From: Lophius americanus
Taxonomy: Eukaryota > Chordata > Actinopteri > Lophiiformes > Lophiidae
Direction: 5' to 3'
NCBI GenBank assembly: GCA_037951165.1
Contig: JBBDHG010000116.1
Location: 893,001-957,000 of the forward strand
Length of the DNA stretch: 64,000 nucleotides
Shown piece by piece: positions 38,736 to 51,520 of this stretch. A model generated the notes under the pieces. It was not told where the DNA came from. It ran no database searches and was given only the letters and a program-made list of their open reading frames with translations. Made by a program: the position numbers and the translations under genes. Every line of letters begins with the position of its first letter. Within the stretch, counting starts at the first letter, position 1.

Positions 38736-39290
38736 GTAGGTGGAAGCGATAAAAGACGAAGAGGAGAAAAGAACAGTAGGAGAGAGGAAGAGGAGCAACA
38801 GGAGAGGAGGAAAGAGGTGGAGGAGAAAACCGAGAGTTGTATTAGATGGAAGACAAGGAAGTGGCAGGCAGGAAGAGAGGGGGAAATCGGAAAGGAGCAG
38901 AGAGGTGGAAGAGAAAGGAAGAGGGGAAGAGGCTGAGAAGAGGAAGAGAGGGCAGAAGCAGGAAGTGAAATAAGAGGAAAGTGATAGAGGAGGAAGGGGG
39001 GAAGAGGTGGAAAGTGGTGAAGGAGGGAAGAGGAGGAAAGATATAAGAATAAAGGGAGAGGAGGAAAAAGGTGGAGATGTGAGAAAGAAAGCGGAGGAGA
39101 GAGGAAGATCTGCAAAGCTTACACCTGGAAGAAGAGGAGGATGAGAAAGAAGGGAAGAAGAGGAGGATGAGAAAGAAGGGGAAAAGAGGAACAGTAGGAA
39201 AGAGGAAAAAAGAGAAAGGAGGATCAGGAGGAGAGGAAGGAGGAAAGAGAAGTGAAGAGCAGATGAAGCAGAACTCAAGAGAAGCTGAAC
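38736..39290. repeat. Long polypurine tract (GGAAGA-rich)
   Basis: About 550 bp of nearly pure purine on the + strand with GAGGAA, GGAAGAG and GAGAAAG words. The - strand ORFs of up to 200 codons here are Ser/Leu/Phe low complexity and are not genes. Confidence 0.9.
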
Positions 39291-39740
39291 ATGGAGGTGG
39301 CACCACCTGGCGGTGAGAAATTAAAACTGCGGCTGACAGTTTCAGAAATGAAGATGAAAGAAAACAGATTTAATTTTATTTATTAAAGTAATTCATGAAA
39401 CATTTCTGAACAAATTATTTCAAATCTTGATTTCATTTTTTCTTTTTTCGTGTTTCTCATCGAGATCCTGATTATCGATTGGTGTGACAACGTCATCATG
39501 GCACTAGAACCTCGGTGTCAGCTGGATGGTGTTAAAGACAATACACCCATTCTTCTCATTTCAAAAAAAAAAAAAAAAACATCTTCCTGATTCAGGGTTA
39601 ACTGGTTAGTTCTGCCGCACTGCTCGACCGCAACTCATCTTAAAGGTTTGAACATCCGACTGAACCATTTCTCATTCCACCGGATTCATCCCAAAGAATC
39701 GCTCTTATAAAGTTGTGGGAAAAAACATAATTATTTTTTG

Positions 39741-39794
39741 AAAAGCAGGTAGTCCGCTTTTCAAAGAAGTCAAAAGCGGACTACCTTCGCTTTT
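39741..39794. repeat. Inverted repeat (stem-loop)
   Basis: GGTAGTCCGCTTTT at 39748-39761 pairs exactly with AAAAGCGGACTACC at 39772-39785 over a 10-nt loop. The flanks AAAAGC and GCTTTT extend the stem beyond a small internal bulge. Confidence 0.9.
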
Positions 39795-40454
39795 CACGCG
39801 GGGAAGGATTCCCCGACACGCACGGAAGGATTGGGATGTTAATAGTTCCTACTTAAATCTCAGATGAATTTAAAAGGTTATTACATTGACACTAAAAACA
39901 ATTAATGAAAAATACAAATATTTAAAATGACCCAATAAGATCCCTCCTCAGACAAAATTCCCATTTAGTAGCAAACATTGAGAAGTCAACTTTGGACAAA
40001 AACTTGAATAGCTTCATATCTTTAAGTTGTGAACATCGTAATGAACGAATTGTAAATTCAACAGGTTAAATTGTGAGGAGCAGCAGATTAGAAGAGATTA
40101 TACCAGAAACTAAAAATGGCCAAATTCCTATTTGGTATAAATCACTGCGTAGCATCGGAACATAATTCTGTCCATGTGGGACAAATGTAAAGGTTTGAGA
40201 GACTAAAAACAAGTCATTAAATATTTTAAAACAAAATGAGCCGAAGAACTGATTCATCCAAAATACAATCAAGATAAAAACAAAGAAAAAACTAGAAGTT
40301 GAAATTTGGAAATCTTTTATCTAGGAACCCGTTACACACAACAGGAAGTTTTGAATGATCAGAATCCAATAATTCAAATTAAAATAAAGAGTAATAAATC
40401 CTCATCACTTTGTTCAGTAAGCATCTTTAAGTCCTTTAAAACATTCTGGAACGT

Positions 40455-43400
40455 TTACTTCGTGTGGTTGTTCCACTGGTTCTTGGATGAGGAGGAAGGC
40501 GGGATGTGAGGGTCGATAGCGAGATCGCGTTTTGGGCAGGAACCAACAGGGAACTCAGGGTTGTGACCTTTTGAAAGAGAAGTCTGGTTCAATTGTTGAC
40601 CACCGATGACCAAGCAAACTTCCTCGTCAGGGTGGACAGGAGGTTTATCAGCAGATGGCGGTTTTGGGTAAGGTAACTTCTCCTTGTGAACGACTGAAGT
40701 GTTGAATGGTTGGCTGTCAACGCTCGTTCTGGGGTTTTTGGGATGCGGGTCAGTGGCTGACAACCTGGAGCTAGCAGCTAGTGTTGGCGCCAGACCAACT
40801 CGAGAGGATGAAACCTTTTTGGAGTAGTTCTCTTTTTTCCCCGAGGAGTCAATGTCAAGGAAGGGACTCTGAGTCCTTGAGTCCATGAATGAAACAGGAG
40901 CGGCGCTCAATGAGATGTTACGGTGGGGTGAAACACAGTTGGAGGGATGGAGGTCAGGGTTGGGTGCTAACCGGCAGGACTTTGGGCTTAGAGCCTTAGT
41001 CCTACAACCTTTGGAGGTCTCTTTGGACTGGCCCGTCTTGGCTGAATGTAAATCAAGGGGAGGTTTGTGACTAAGGGTGTGGGTGGTATGTGCTCCGTGA
41101 GGTTCAGCTCCATGAGGAGCTGAACTGGAGTCAATTAGTGCTCCACGCCTGGACTTTGGAGTTAGAGGCTTAGTCCTACAACCTTCGGAGGTCGAGTTGG
41201 TTGGATCCAACATCCCTGTGGACCAGACGGACTTAGTTGATGGGAAATAAACAGGAGGTGAAGGATTCCCAGGAGGAAAGTCGACGGTTGAAGAGGTTTC
41301 CCGCGAGGCAGCAAGGCTATAATCAAGGTTCCGAGGGAGGAGGGAATCTGAACCATTTTCAGGCCGGGGCACCAAATCAATGGGAAGTTTGTTACTCAGG
41401 GAATGGGTGGGATCCTCTCTGATGTGAGAAGCTGAATGGGAGTCAATGGGTTCTCCCTGGCAGAATTTTGGACTTACAGTTTTGGTCCTGTAACCTTTGG
41501 AGGTGGAATCAGTTCGAGTCTCTTTGGATTGGCTGGTCTCGGCTGAAGGGGACTCAACGGAGGGGATGTGACTCTGGGAATGGGTGGTATCTGCTTTGAC
41601 TTGAGAGGCCAAATGGAGGTCAGTGGGTGCTAAATTAGAGGAAGGATTGGTGTCAACAGCAGAACTGAAACATCTCTTCAGCATTGAAATGGGAGGTATG
41701 GCCTCTTTGGGAAGCTCCAGTCGCCAGCGGGAGTCAACAGGGGAGTAACTGAGGTAACCAACGGGGTGAGAAGTGGGTAAAAGGTTTGCATTCGCAGCAT
41801 CTTTGTGTTTTAATGGCGGTGGCGTGTTGCTGTTGTGTGACCTGCCGGGACTGGCCCGTTTCAGGAGTGGAGGGAGATCTGTTCCCTCCTCTCTGACCCT
41901 GAGATCCTTCAGCCACCCGACCGGTGGTAGCCTTGGGATTGAAATGTGAAAGTCTAAGCCTTGATTTTGATCTCGTCTATCAGACAAATCAGGATTTTGA
42001 TTACTCGTCTCTTCCAACCACTGGTCCTGGTTAGAACAAGCTGGACTGACCTCATTATAGTCCCTGGAGTTCCTCTTTCTAGAGTCAACCTTCACAGGGT
42101 GATCACCTTTAGGTGCCGTGATTCCCTTCAGGTCATGGAGGATGGTCGCTAACAGGTTGCTGTCAGATGTTGACACCTCCGGTTCCTTTTTGTGAGCAAG
42201 ATCCTTCTCTTTTAGCCGAGAGCCACTGTCCACAGTCTTCAAACCACTTTCGACGTTTTCTACGTCCACATCGTAATCGCTGTTGTCAACGGAAATGGGA
42301 CCCTCGCCCCCCGACCCGTCAGATCCACGGTCCAGGATGTCAACAGGAAGCTCACCGATTTCTGCATTCAAGGTTGTTCCCATGCCTCTGGGATGCAGCA
42401 ACGGGAGGGGAGCGATGTCACAGAAATCGACCGTCTGCTGGCAGCTGACTGGACTGCTACTGGCGCTGGTTCTGTTGCGGCCGCCGCGGCTGCTGCTGTC
42501 GCTGTCAAGGGTGATGACGACTGGGGAACTGAGACAAAGAGGTGGGTTAGCCAAATATCTGACACATCTGATTAGCTTGTCAAAAAAATACATTTGAACC
42601 AATCAACTGACTGCGTTGCTACATTAATCTGTGAGACTCCACCAGCGCAGAAGTTCTGTTCTGGATGGCCCCACAACTCCGCCTCTTTTACTTAGACTCT
42701 CTTTTCACTCACTCTCGCCTTTTCTCTTTCATGGGAGGTTTTCTCTGTAACCATAACTGTGTTTGCAAAAAACATAGAAAAAAAAGATAAAATTGGTTTT
42801 AATGAATTTTATCTTTGCGTCTGCCAAGTTGGAACGGTGGAAGAGTAAAAGAAGATGAGTACTGCTCTTCGCCTGCACTGCTTTAAAGGGTTGGTAGCAG
42901 CTGAATTGAGAGTGGAACACATTCTGACTGACATACTGACAAACAACATGACCTGCTTTTCAGCAGTGCTGGTTCATCAGGAGGGTCCTCTGTTCACTGG
43001 AGGAGGAGGACTCCCTGATTAACTTTTATTTGATGGGTGCAATCATCTGACCATGAGCATGTAACACACGTTACTGTTTAATGTTCAGTAAATAATGTTG
43101 TGGTAAAAGCCAAGGCTCTCAGTGTATCCATCTGTCGCTCACCCTCCGACTGTCTCCGACTGTCGCTCACCCTCCGACTGTCTCTCACCCTCCGACTGTC
43201 TCTCACCCTCCGACTGTCTCTCACCCTCTGACTGTCTCTCACCCTCCGACTGTCTCTCACCCTCCGACTGTCTCTCACCCTCCGACTGTCTCTCACCCTC
43301 CGACTGTCTCTCACCCTCCGACTGTCTCTCACCCTCCGACTGTCTCTATCTGTCCCCAACTGCCTCTCTCCATCCGTCTCTCATTCGCCGATTGTCTCTA

Positions 43401-46400
43401 TCTCCATCTGTCTCTCAAACGTCAGCTGTCTATCTGTCCGTCTCTCTTGCTCCAAACATTGCTTGATTATTTAATATTATTTAATTTTCTTCTTTGTTCT
43501 CTCGCAAATTATTCTCTGATATCGTTCAAGTTCAATGTTACATAAATAAAGCTATGTTAAAAGTCGCTCTCTCTTTCTCGCTGTTTCTCCACCGTTTCCT
43601 GTTCGTATTTAATTGTTGTGTCCTTGGAATGCGCCTTGAGATAACATTTTGTGCAGTATATGAATAAAACTTATTAGATTTGATTCATGTCCATTGGACG
43701 GGCTTTCAGCAGGATAACTAAAAACCTATGTGACGATCCCAGAACAGTTTTCACATTCTGATGGGTCCGGCGTTTTTTCATCATTAACTACACAAAAACT
43801 ACAGGACCGAAAATGGGGCCCCGTTTCAATGACAACATTTTTACTAAGGTTGGTAAAGATTTCCCTAAACCTGTTCACATGACGACATTGGGAAAAAAAG
43901 AAGCTTTTGCACGTGAAATAGAACATTTACACAACATGCCGCAAATTGTTAAAGCTGTGTGATTTTACATAATGTCAATGCAAACCAATGGCAGCTGCTG
44001 ATTTGTGGTCTGTGGCAGATTTCAACTCGCATGAGGATATCGGGACATCAATAGAAAACAACTTTGATATCTTAAGACGTAAAAATTGCACTGAACTAAA
44101 TGCCATTTCATCGGCTTAAACCTCGAGGAGTAATTTGTGAAACTCATCGGCACCAGATTTGAACAGAAAATAAAAACGTGTGTAAGTCACTAAGATGTTG
44201 AGATGTTCCGTAAATTTCAGATCCGTTTAGAAGATGGGTATCCCCGGGACACTAAAATAATATTGTTTCAGATATGAGTACTTAAGGTTGAAGAGAAATT
44301 AGTAATTTAATCAGGATGAATTTTCAGGCGTAAGTTACAGACGAAAACGGCGGCAAAATATAACAGAAAATAAAATATGAAACAATTCCCGGATAAATTC
44401 CATTTAATCCAAGTCAGAGAAATTTAAAGAGATAAAAAAAATTTAAATCATTAAACATTTACAAATTCTTACAATTCCTGAACTCCTCACTCTTGTATTT
44501 TTTTTCTATGTCTTTTGTGTATTGTTGTGTGTGACTCTCCCTGCAAATGAATCTACTTATGGGTACAAATAAGGTAAACCGAACCTAAAAATAAAACACA
44601 GAAAAAACTATCTGTGACATTGTTACAAAGAAAATATAAGGAAATGGCTTCCGAAACAATTAATTGTAAATAAAAACTGCATTTAATTTGACACTAAAAT
44701 GATCACGCACACGTGAGGACATTAAAGCAAGAATAAAACCTCCATGCAGACCATGGACCAGGGCTGCTGTGAACTGGATCGGCTTCCAGTAGCTGTTTTG
44801 CAACAACTCGTCTGAACAGCCTCAGTGATGACAGATGTGGGGCAGCAACAAAACATCAACATCTTCAACTATGTCCCCTAATTACGTTGCTAAAAACTAA
44901 ATGTGGGAATTCTAAAACAGACACCTAATAAATGGTGCTGTGTAGTATTCAATGCACTAGCCTTTCTTGTGTGCTGCTGCAACACCAGATTTTCAGTTTT
45001 GATTCAGTTTCATCTTATTGTTGTTTTTAATTTGTGTTTATTGACAAATTCTAAAATATTCTATAGATACATTTTTTAAAAATCATTATTTGACCAATTT
45101 AAAAAAGTAATCTACAGATTACCCCATATAATAATTGTTTGGAGCAGCCCAAGTGTGATGTCATACCTGCTGCTTTGGGCCTTGCGTTTCCTGCGGCGCT
45201 TGCGTGCGGGTGCCTCCGTAGCATTGGCGGCGACCGGGCCTTCATAGATGATCTCCACACTGGGACTTCTGTCATCACGGCAACTCCTGGTTCTGAAAGA
45301 TAGACAGGAAACAAAGATGTTTAAAACACAATAAGGACGTCAGACGGTGCCTTGGCAGAGGGTTGTTCTCTGAAACAAACACATTTCTTGGTTCTCTTCC
45401 TCTTTTGGACATTATACTGAACTGGGAAGCATTCAGGAAAACCCGTGGTAGAATATATGTTGGAATAATGTTTTGGACATCTGAGACTGTGGGATTTTGT
45501 GAAGAACATTTAACATATGATTCAGGAGGAAACCCTAAAGCAGACTTTCATCCTGTATCTTTGTTTTGTGAACTGCTGAGACTGCAGGATTTTGTGATGT
45601 CTTATCTTTTTGAGAAGTTTCGTAATATAATGTTTTTTTGATGTACGATTTCAGTTTTTGAGATGTTATTGGGTTTTTGGTTGTTCAATGTCTAAGGTGT
45701 TTATGTTGATGCTGTAAGTCCTTATGTTAAGATTCATATACAAAACAATCTCGCTCGTATGTTGAGTAGGACGAGAAGAAAGGAATGATCTGTGACCACC
45801 ATACCTCTTTCATTTGAACCAAAGCAGCTGAAACTGACTCAAGATGGTTCACGCTTCCAAACTGGACAGATCCAGATCCCAGAGGTTCAACCGACTTTGT
45901 GTTTTATTGTGATGGCAAAGTGTTCCTTTGATATTTGACTCAAATGCATATTCATTGCTGTTATAACCGACGAACACAGTAACACCTTCGTAGCTTTAAT
46001 ACAGAACTGGAAGAGACCCGGTGATCATGTAAAGAGGTACGTAGTAGCACAAGAACAGATACAGGTAGTGTGTGCTCTCACCTGTCTCCCCCGCTGTGTG
46101 CGTCCGTTCTGGGCTTCTCTTTCCTCTTCCTCTTCCTCCGCTCCTTCTGCCGTCTCTTTTCTCCCTTCTTCCTGCTCGGCCTCCATGTCGGGTCTTTGTC
46201 ACTATTGTCTAGATGGCGGCTTTTGTACTTCCTTTTCCCGCCGGGTTTCTCTCCGTGGTCAACAGGGGAGGTGGAAGGTGTGGGTGGCCCTTGTGTCCAG
46301 GGCTGCGGTGAGGACGAGGAGGAGCCTGACGATAAAGAACTAGGAGGGGATACACAGGACGAGCGGTGCTCCCAGCTGGAGTCAGCAGGACTGGGCGTCA

Positions 46401-48555
46401 GTGGTGAACTGGACTCGATGCTTGAATGCAACAGCGAAGGGGAGTGGGAGCGGTGGCGCATCATGGCAGGGTAGATAGAGCGGTTCGGGTTGTACAAAGT
46501 GCCCTTCTTCCTCAGCCTGTCATTGCTCCTGTCCCGCCCCTTCCTGCTCCTCTTCCTCCTCCTCTTCTCCCTTGACACCTCAGTGGAAAAATGCTTCCCG
46601 TCTCCCTCCCGCTGCCGCTCACTCACCCCAGGTGTTGCCGAGCTGAGTGCGCACAAAGAGTTTCTGCTCTGGACCGAGTTGCCTGACCAGGAGCGAGCGC
46701 GTGAGCGGCATCTTCCATCCTCGCCATTTCCATCTTTCTGATTCAGCTCGTCGTCAGGCTCGTTGCTATAGGCGTGTGACGTGGAGGGAGGAATTATAGG
46801 TAGATAAGAGAGGGGAGGTGTTGTAGGAGCGAGAATAGGAAGCTTTTCAGTCTCTTTCTCCTCCTTCGCCTTGTCCTTGTCTTTGTCCTCCTCTTCCTCG
46901 GTGTCGGAGGAAAGTTGCACGAGCTCTGGTGTCCGTTCGGCAATGGGCTTCTTGTAGCCAACTATCAGACACTCCTCCTCCCCCTCCTCCTTCTCTCCTC
47001 CCCCCTCTTTGGCTTGCTCCTGAGAGGCAGGGCTGAATGACAGTGAAGCAAGTGAACAGGATGGTTCAGTGGTGGAATAAGAGGGACCCGGAGTCTCATC
47101 ATCCCAACCCGACAGGCTGAGGCAGCTTCCAGGTTGGACAATGTCTTCCAGAGCACTCACCATCCGGCTGGTCGCTTGCCCGTCCTCTTCCTCCCCCTCC
47201 GAAATGGCGATGACAGAGCTGCTGTCTGAAGAGGTGCTCATGGTTTCCAGCTGCATGGCAGCAGCTGGAGGCTCGTAAACTGCCTGCAGGTCGTAGTTTT
47301 CCAGGGTAAGTGGCGATCGGGCGTAGCTGACCAACTCATGTAGAAAGTGATCAGTACGAGCCAATAGGAACGGTCTCAGCTCTTCTTCTATGGTGGGTGT
47401 GTCCTCCAGGCCATGGCGGGCAATCCGTGACATGATGATGCGCTGGACAATGTCCACTAGTGAGCCGTGTGTTCCGTACAACACCGTGAGCTCCCGCCGC
47501 AGCCAGGGTCGGAGCCTATTGAGATTGAAAGGGTTCAGGCGGAAGCTCTCTGCTGTGATGTCACGCTGTTGTGGCCCCTGATTGGAAACCCCGGCGACCC
47601 CTCGGACCAGTACACTGCAGCGATAGAGCGCACGACGGAAGGCAACGGTCTCCCTCTCTCTTAGGCGCCGCACGTTTCCACCCTCTCGCTGCAGATTTTG
47701 TCTCGCTGCCAAACGAGTCATCAACCGGCGTGATTCACGGTCGTTGGGGGAGAGAGGCGTTACAGCCCCGCTGAGCCCGGTTAGCCCATCAAATATCACC
47801 CCATGCTCCACCGGATTGGCAACGTCTCTTGGCCTGTGTTCCTGCAGCAGGTCTTCTGCCTCCTCGCTGTCCTCCGCTACGAGAGCGGGAGGAGGAAGAG
47901 GAGGGAGAGGAAGGGGCCCAGCATCAAGGTACCACTCCCACACCCCTGTCCTCTCCTCCACCTGGGTCCCTCCTCTCTCCCTCCTCCGCCTCCCGGTGGC
48001 GGTCTCTGCCCCTCTGCGTCTCCTCAGCATCAGCCTCATCTGGTGGTGGCTCCGCGCTGCCGAGGCCATGGCCGCCACCATAGCGACGCTGGCAGCAACG
48101 CTGCTGTTAGCGGGTGGTGGCCGTAGTGTGTACTCCTTGAAGTCGTCTTCGGCACGGACTGAGTGCAGGATGGAGGCGAAGGGCTGTTTGCAGAGCGGAC
48201 ACTCCGCCTTGTTGTTTGACCACTCCTGGATGCAGGGGAAACAGAAGCGATGCAGGCAGCGGTCCAAGTATGCCAAGTTGTTGAAACGGTCCAGGCAGAT
48301 CGGGCACTTGGAATCAGGTGAAGCCTCCTCTGCCGCTAACACCGCCCGTGCTGAAGTGGAGGCTGATGAGGAGCTGGTGGCAATAGATGTGGTCGTCGTG
48401 TTGTTGGCGGTTCTTTTTCTTCTGCTGCTGCTTCGGCTGCCTCTCTCTCGATTACTCTCCTCTTCCTCTGGCTGGTCACCCCCTCCTGTAACACTCGCCT
48501 CGCCAGCCACGTTACCACGACGACGCACACGCAGCTTCATACGCGTGGGCGCCAT
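40455..48555 (-). CDS. topors: Topors, RING-type E3 ubiquitin/SUMO ligase, three coding exons, about 1,557 aa
   Basis: Exons are 48558-46082 (ATG at 48555, just inside a CAG acceptor), 45292-45167 and 42528-40455; phases join cleanly. A C3HC4 RING lies at about residues 84-122 (CPICL, then CLHRFCFPC, then CPLC), followed by HSVRAEDDFKEY. Other Topors landmarks are RELTVLYGTHGSLVDIVQ, WDDETPGPSYS, PIAERTPELVQLSSD, EKPGGKRKYKSRHL, then SVEIIYEG in exon 2 and SPVVITLDSDS at the start of exon 3. Topors ubiquitinates p53 and other targets in the nucleus, also acts as a SUMO ligase, and is needed at photoreceptor cilia. Arg/Ser- and Lys-rich stretches fit nuclear speckle targeting. Human TOPORS is about 1,045 aa; the excess here is the roughly 690-residue last exon. 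Confidence 0.93.
40930..41560 (-). repeat. Internal coding repeats in the topors C-terminal tail
   Basis: Three related segments in exon 3 carry GYRTKTVSPKFCQG, GCRTKPLTPKSRRG and GCRTKALSPKSCR. They are embedded in longer similar text (SHKPPLDLHSA, SNKLPIDL, THSLS/THTLS), with a unit of very roughly 70-100 residues. The + strand shows matching GGCTTAGTCCTACAACC words near 41,000 and 41,170. Confidence 0.75.
43135..43347. repeat. 18-bp minisatellite, about 11-12 copies, in topors intron
   Basis: The unit CTCACCCTCCGACTGTCT is repeated with very few changes. It also reads as a six-residue repeat on either strand, but there is no gene evidence for that; it lies in the intron between topors exons 2 and 3. 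Confidence 0.95.
43348..45166. other. Rest of topors intron
   Basis: AT-rich intronic DNA. A LINE-tail-like segment near 43,620-43,675 ('cttgagataacattttgtgc' and 'gaataaaactta') is the only recognisable item. Confidence 0.45.
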
Positions 48556-48558
48556 CAC

Positions 48559-51353
48559 CTGTGAAGAATGGAGAAAATTCGAAACTCACTAGACAGCAGT
48601 ACCAACAATGTTAGCTACGATGCGATGAGCAGACTACTAACAGGGCCAAATAGCCTAGCTATGCACTGTTTTGCAAAATCTTTACTTATTTTATCGCTTT
48701 TCTCTCCAGAAGTAACAAAAACTGAACTTTTTGGCCTAAAACAAATATGATTTACACTATTTAAAAATAAAATAATAATTGATCTATCCAAAGACAATTT
48801 ATGCTCCATTTTTCAGTACACACCAATTTTATCATTTAATTATTGTTACTTTAACCCTTCATATGTAACAAGCTAACATAAACTCTACGTATCACTTAAA
48901 ACACATTTAACACTTCACCCAATAACTCAAAACAAACGTAAAAACAGAGAGAGCATGCTTAAATTAACACAAGACTAACAGTTTCTATCTAAGTTAGTAG
49001 TGCTGCTAGCACGTGCTTGGATAATATTTACCTATTAGAATCAAACACTGTCCAACAAACTTTACTTAAATAAAAATGATGAACGTCAACATGTGGCTAA
49101 GTCATTCTAAGCCTTTTGGAGTGTTAAAAATTAATAACGGAGTCACTAAGCATTGCAAGTATGTAGCAAGCTAATATTCTTCTCTTGTTCCGATAAACGT
49201 TTTATAAAATAACAAAAAAGTTAGCCTTTAAATGATCAGCATAGTGTGGCTGATTATGTGGCTCGACATAGGCATGCTCGTCAATTTTAGTATGTTAAGA
49301 TTGTTAATGAGAGCTTGTTATTGTTGCTAGCATGTAGCAGGCAAATATATTCTTCTCAGCTTGATTCAGTCGGGTTCGATATTTTATCCGACAGCTTTAA
49401 AAAACAAAACTGAAAAAAACACTGACTAATGAAATGGAAACATACAGAAAGGTGTCTGTCATTTCTAAACTTGTTCGAGTACTAACAATGGTTAACAGAA
49501 CCAAATGAGATGTGCTCAGATGTAAAAGGCTAATATTCGTCTCTTCCCTGAGTCAAAATTTTATTTTATAACTTGAAATTAACCACTAAATGATCTCCAT
49601 CCCTATCGTTCAATTATTAGGTTTGCTTGATTAAACCGTTATACTTGTATTTCAGCTGGTACAACTTACAAGAGAATATATATTGCTTTATATTTCACAA
49701 ACCTTCAAAAACTGTATTAACACTGGGTACGTTTCAGAATACCTGGAAGTCACAACTCCATACTCCCGTTTGCTCCGGAAGCCCGTGTTCCTACATCAAA
49801 ATAAAGATGCTAGATTTTTAATGTTACTTTACGGAGAGTTTGGTCACATTTTGGTCATAGAAGTTCCCTTGAGACGCTAATTTTCATAAAAACATTGCAG
49901 TTTGCAAACCTTTAAAGCTGTCATGTGCCGACTTTCATGAAATGGCCTGAAAATAGTTTGCCAGCCCTTGTCAACAGAGTGAAATCACAGGAACGATAAA
50001 AATATTAAAAATTGTTACTCTAACGTAGGGCTGGACAGTAAATCGTAACATGACGTCGATCTAGATTCAAGCTTATATGGGATCTCATTTCCGAAGTATG
50101 ATAACTCTGCAGCATATCAATTCATAACATATGTTTCAGGAAAACACGCTAGCTTTGCTCCTACACCTTGTTTAGGAGTCCGGCAGCATATTGGAAGAAG
50201 TTGTTTCTTTTGTGCATTCAGGTTACCTGTGCAACCTGAATGCACAGGTAGCAACCTTAATAGACAGGTAGCAACCCTCATCAATGGAGCTACTTCAACC
50301 TAGAAGCTTCCTGCTTAAAGTTATATTGCAAAGACTTAATAGAACGGACGCCATCAACGTTAGAACCAGATATTTGTAATTTCCATAGCTAAAGAAGGAA
50401 GTTCATCTGGAAACAATGTATGATATTTATACATGTAAATAATAATATACATAATCATTTTAAGATTTAAACTGGAAGAAGACACCAGCATTCTCTCAAG
50501 AATTCAATCAATGTCAGGAACATCACCTGTACCATTAGAGTAACTTTTTTGGAAAGAACACATGAATGGTTTTTCATAGAGAATGTTTAACCAGTTTTCG
50601 ATTATCATATTAATTATGTGTTTTTATGCAAAACATGCACCTGGAATTTATGTGTAATAATATTTTGATAATTGGTCAATGTCATTTATAGAGATACATG
50701 TAGTTTTTCTTTTTAAGTTGCTATGAATTTTTGAATTGAAAACGATTAAATCATTTAAAAACGTTGATTTCAATCATTAAAAAGAGTTAATACTAAAAGT
50801 GCCTAGGACTGTTTTAACAACATATGCTATATTTTGATTAAAAACCTATTCATTTAATCTATTGTCTTGTATTTATTACTTTAACTTTAGAACTCCAATT
50901 TTATTTTTGTTATAACTGCTAGAGATTAGTATTATGTGTGAATCATAACAAAGACAATTACTTATTTGTTATTATAAAATATTAGGGAAAGAAAAAAAAA
51001 GGGGGAAGAACTAAGACACTGTTAGTTTGCTTACAGGGGATAAACAAGTAGCTATAATTTAGCTGGGTCATTTTACTTCTAGAGTCTCTCCAAACCTTTC
51101 AGAAATGTATCAATAACTTTGATTACATCAGAATTATTGGTATAAAGGGGAGGAAAGCTGAGCTTCGATACACATTTAAATGTCTCGGTCCTCTAGCATG
51201 AAGATAATCGAAAGCCTCGACTGTTTCCTTTATTCCAGTTCTTTTTTTTAAATGATGTTAATTATCTAATAATTCATCACTGTATGATTAATTTAGTGAA
51301 CCCACAGACAGCTTGGTGGTAGTTAGCATGCTAGCCTGGCTAGTAGTCTATAC
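48559..51353 (-). other. Probable first intron of topors
   Basis: AT-rich DNA upstream of the first coding exon, which begins right after a CAG acceptor. No coding sequence was recognised. It contains the stem-loop at 50211-50246. Confidence 0.45.
50211..50246. repeat. Perfect inverted repeat, 14-bp arms, 8-nt loop
   Basis: TGTGCATTCAGGTT and its exact reverse complement AACCTGAATGCACA flank ACCTGTGC. Confidence 0.95.
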
Positions 51354-51520
51354 CTCAGCGGAGGGTCTGTCCTCATTCGCGGCTTTCCTCCGCCGCTCCG
51401 TCAACGGCATCCGCCGTCCAACAGATCCGTCTGGCAGACTCCAACAATTGGAACCGTCTATACCGAGTATCCCGTTAACACCGGACACCTATGTGACGGA
51501 CGGTCCGATCGAGTAGCAGT
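51354..51520 (-). promoter_or_regulatory. topors: Putative topors 5' non-coding exon and CpG-richer promoter patch
   Basis: On the - strand a CpG-richer stretch ends in CCGCTGAG|GTATAG, a usable donor, with exon end at 51,354. It would splice to the acceptor before the topors ATG. An alternative donor in this strand (GAAGACAG|GTAAAG near 55,846) would put the first exon beside smim27. I cannot decide between them from sequence alone. Confidence 0.4.

Noticed and set aside
38645..39306. Overlapping - strand ORFs of 154-200 codons rich in Ser, Leu and Phe
   Set aside because: They are all readings of one polypurine/polypyrimidine tract in different frames, with no domain and no splice context.
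40306..40509. + strand ORF with ...WLFHWFLDEEE as a possible last cxxc4 exon
   Set aside because: It lies opposite the topors C-terminus, lacks the family motif, and the true EAFRWFF exon is at 34,086.
43078..43466. SRRVRD-type repeat protein on - and SDCLSP-type on +
   Set aside because: Both are translations of the 18-bp minisatellite within a topors intron.
47744..48592. 282-codon + strand ORF
   Set aside because: Antisense shadow of the topors RING exon, whose - strand frame has clear conserved motifs.
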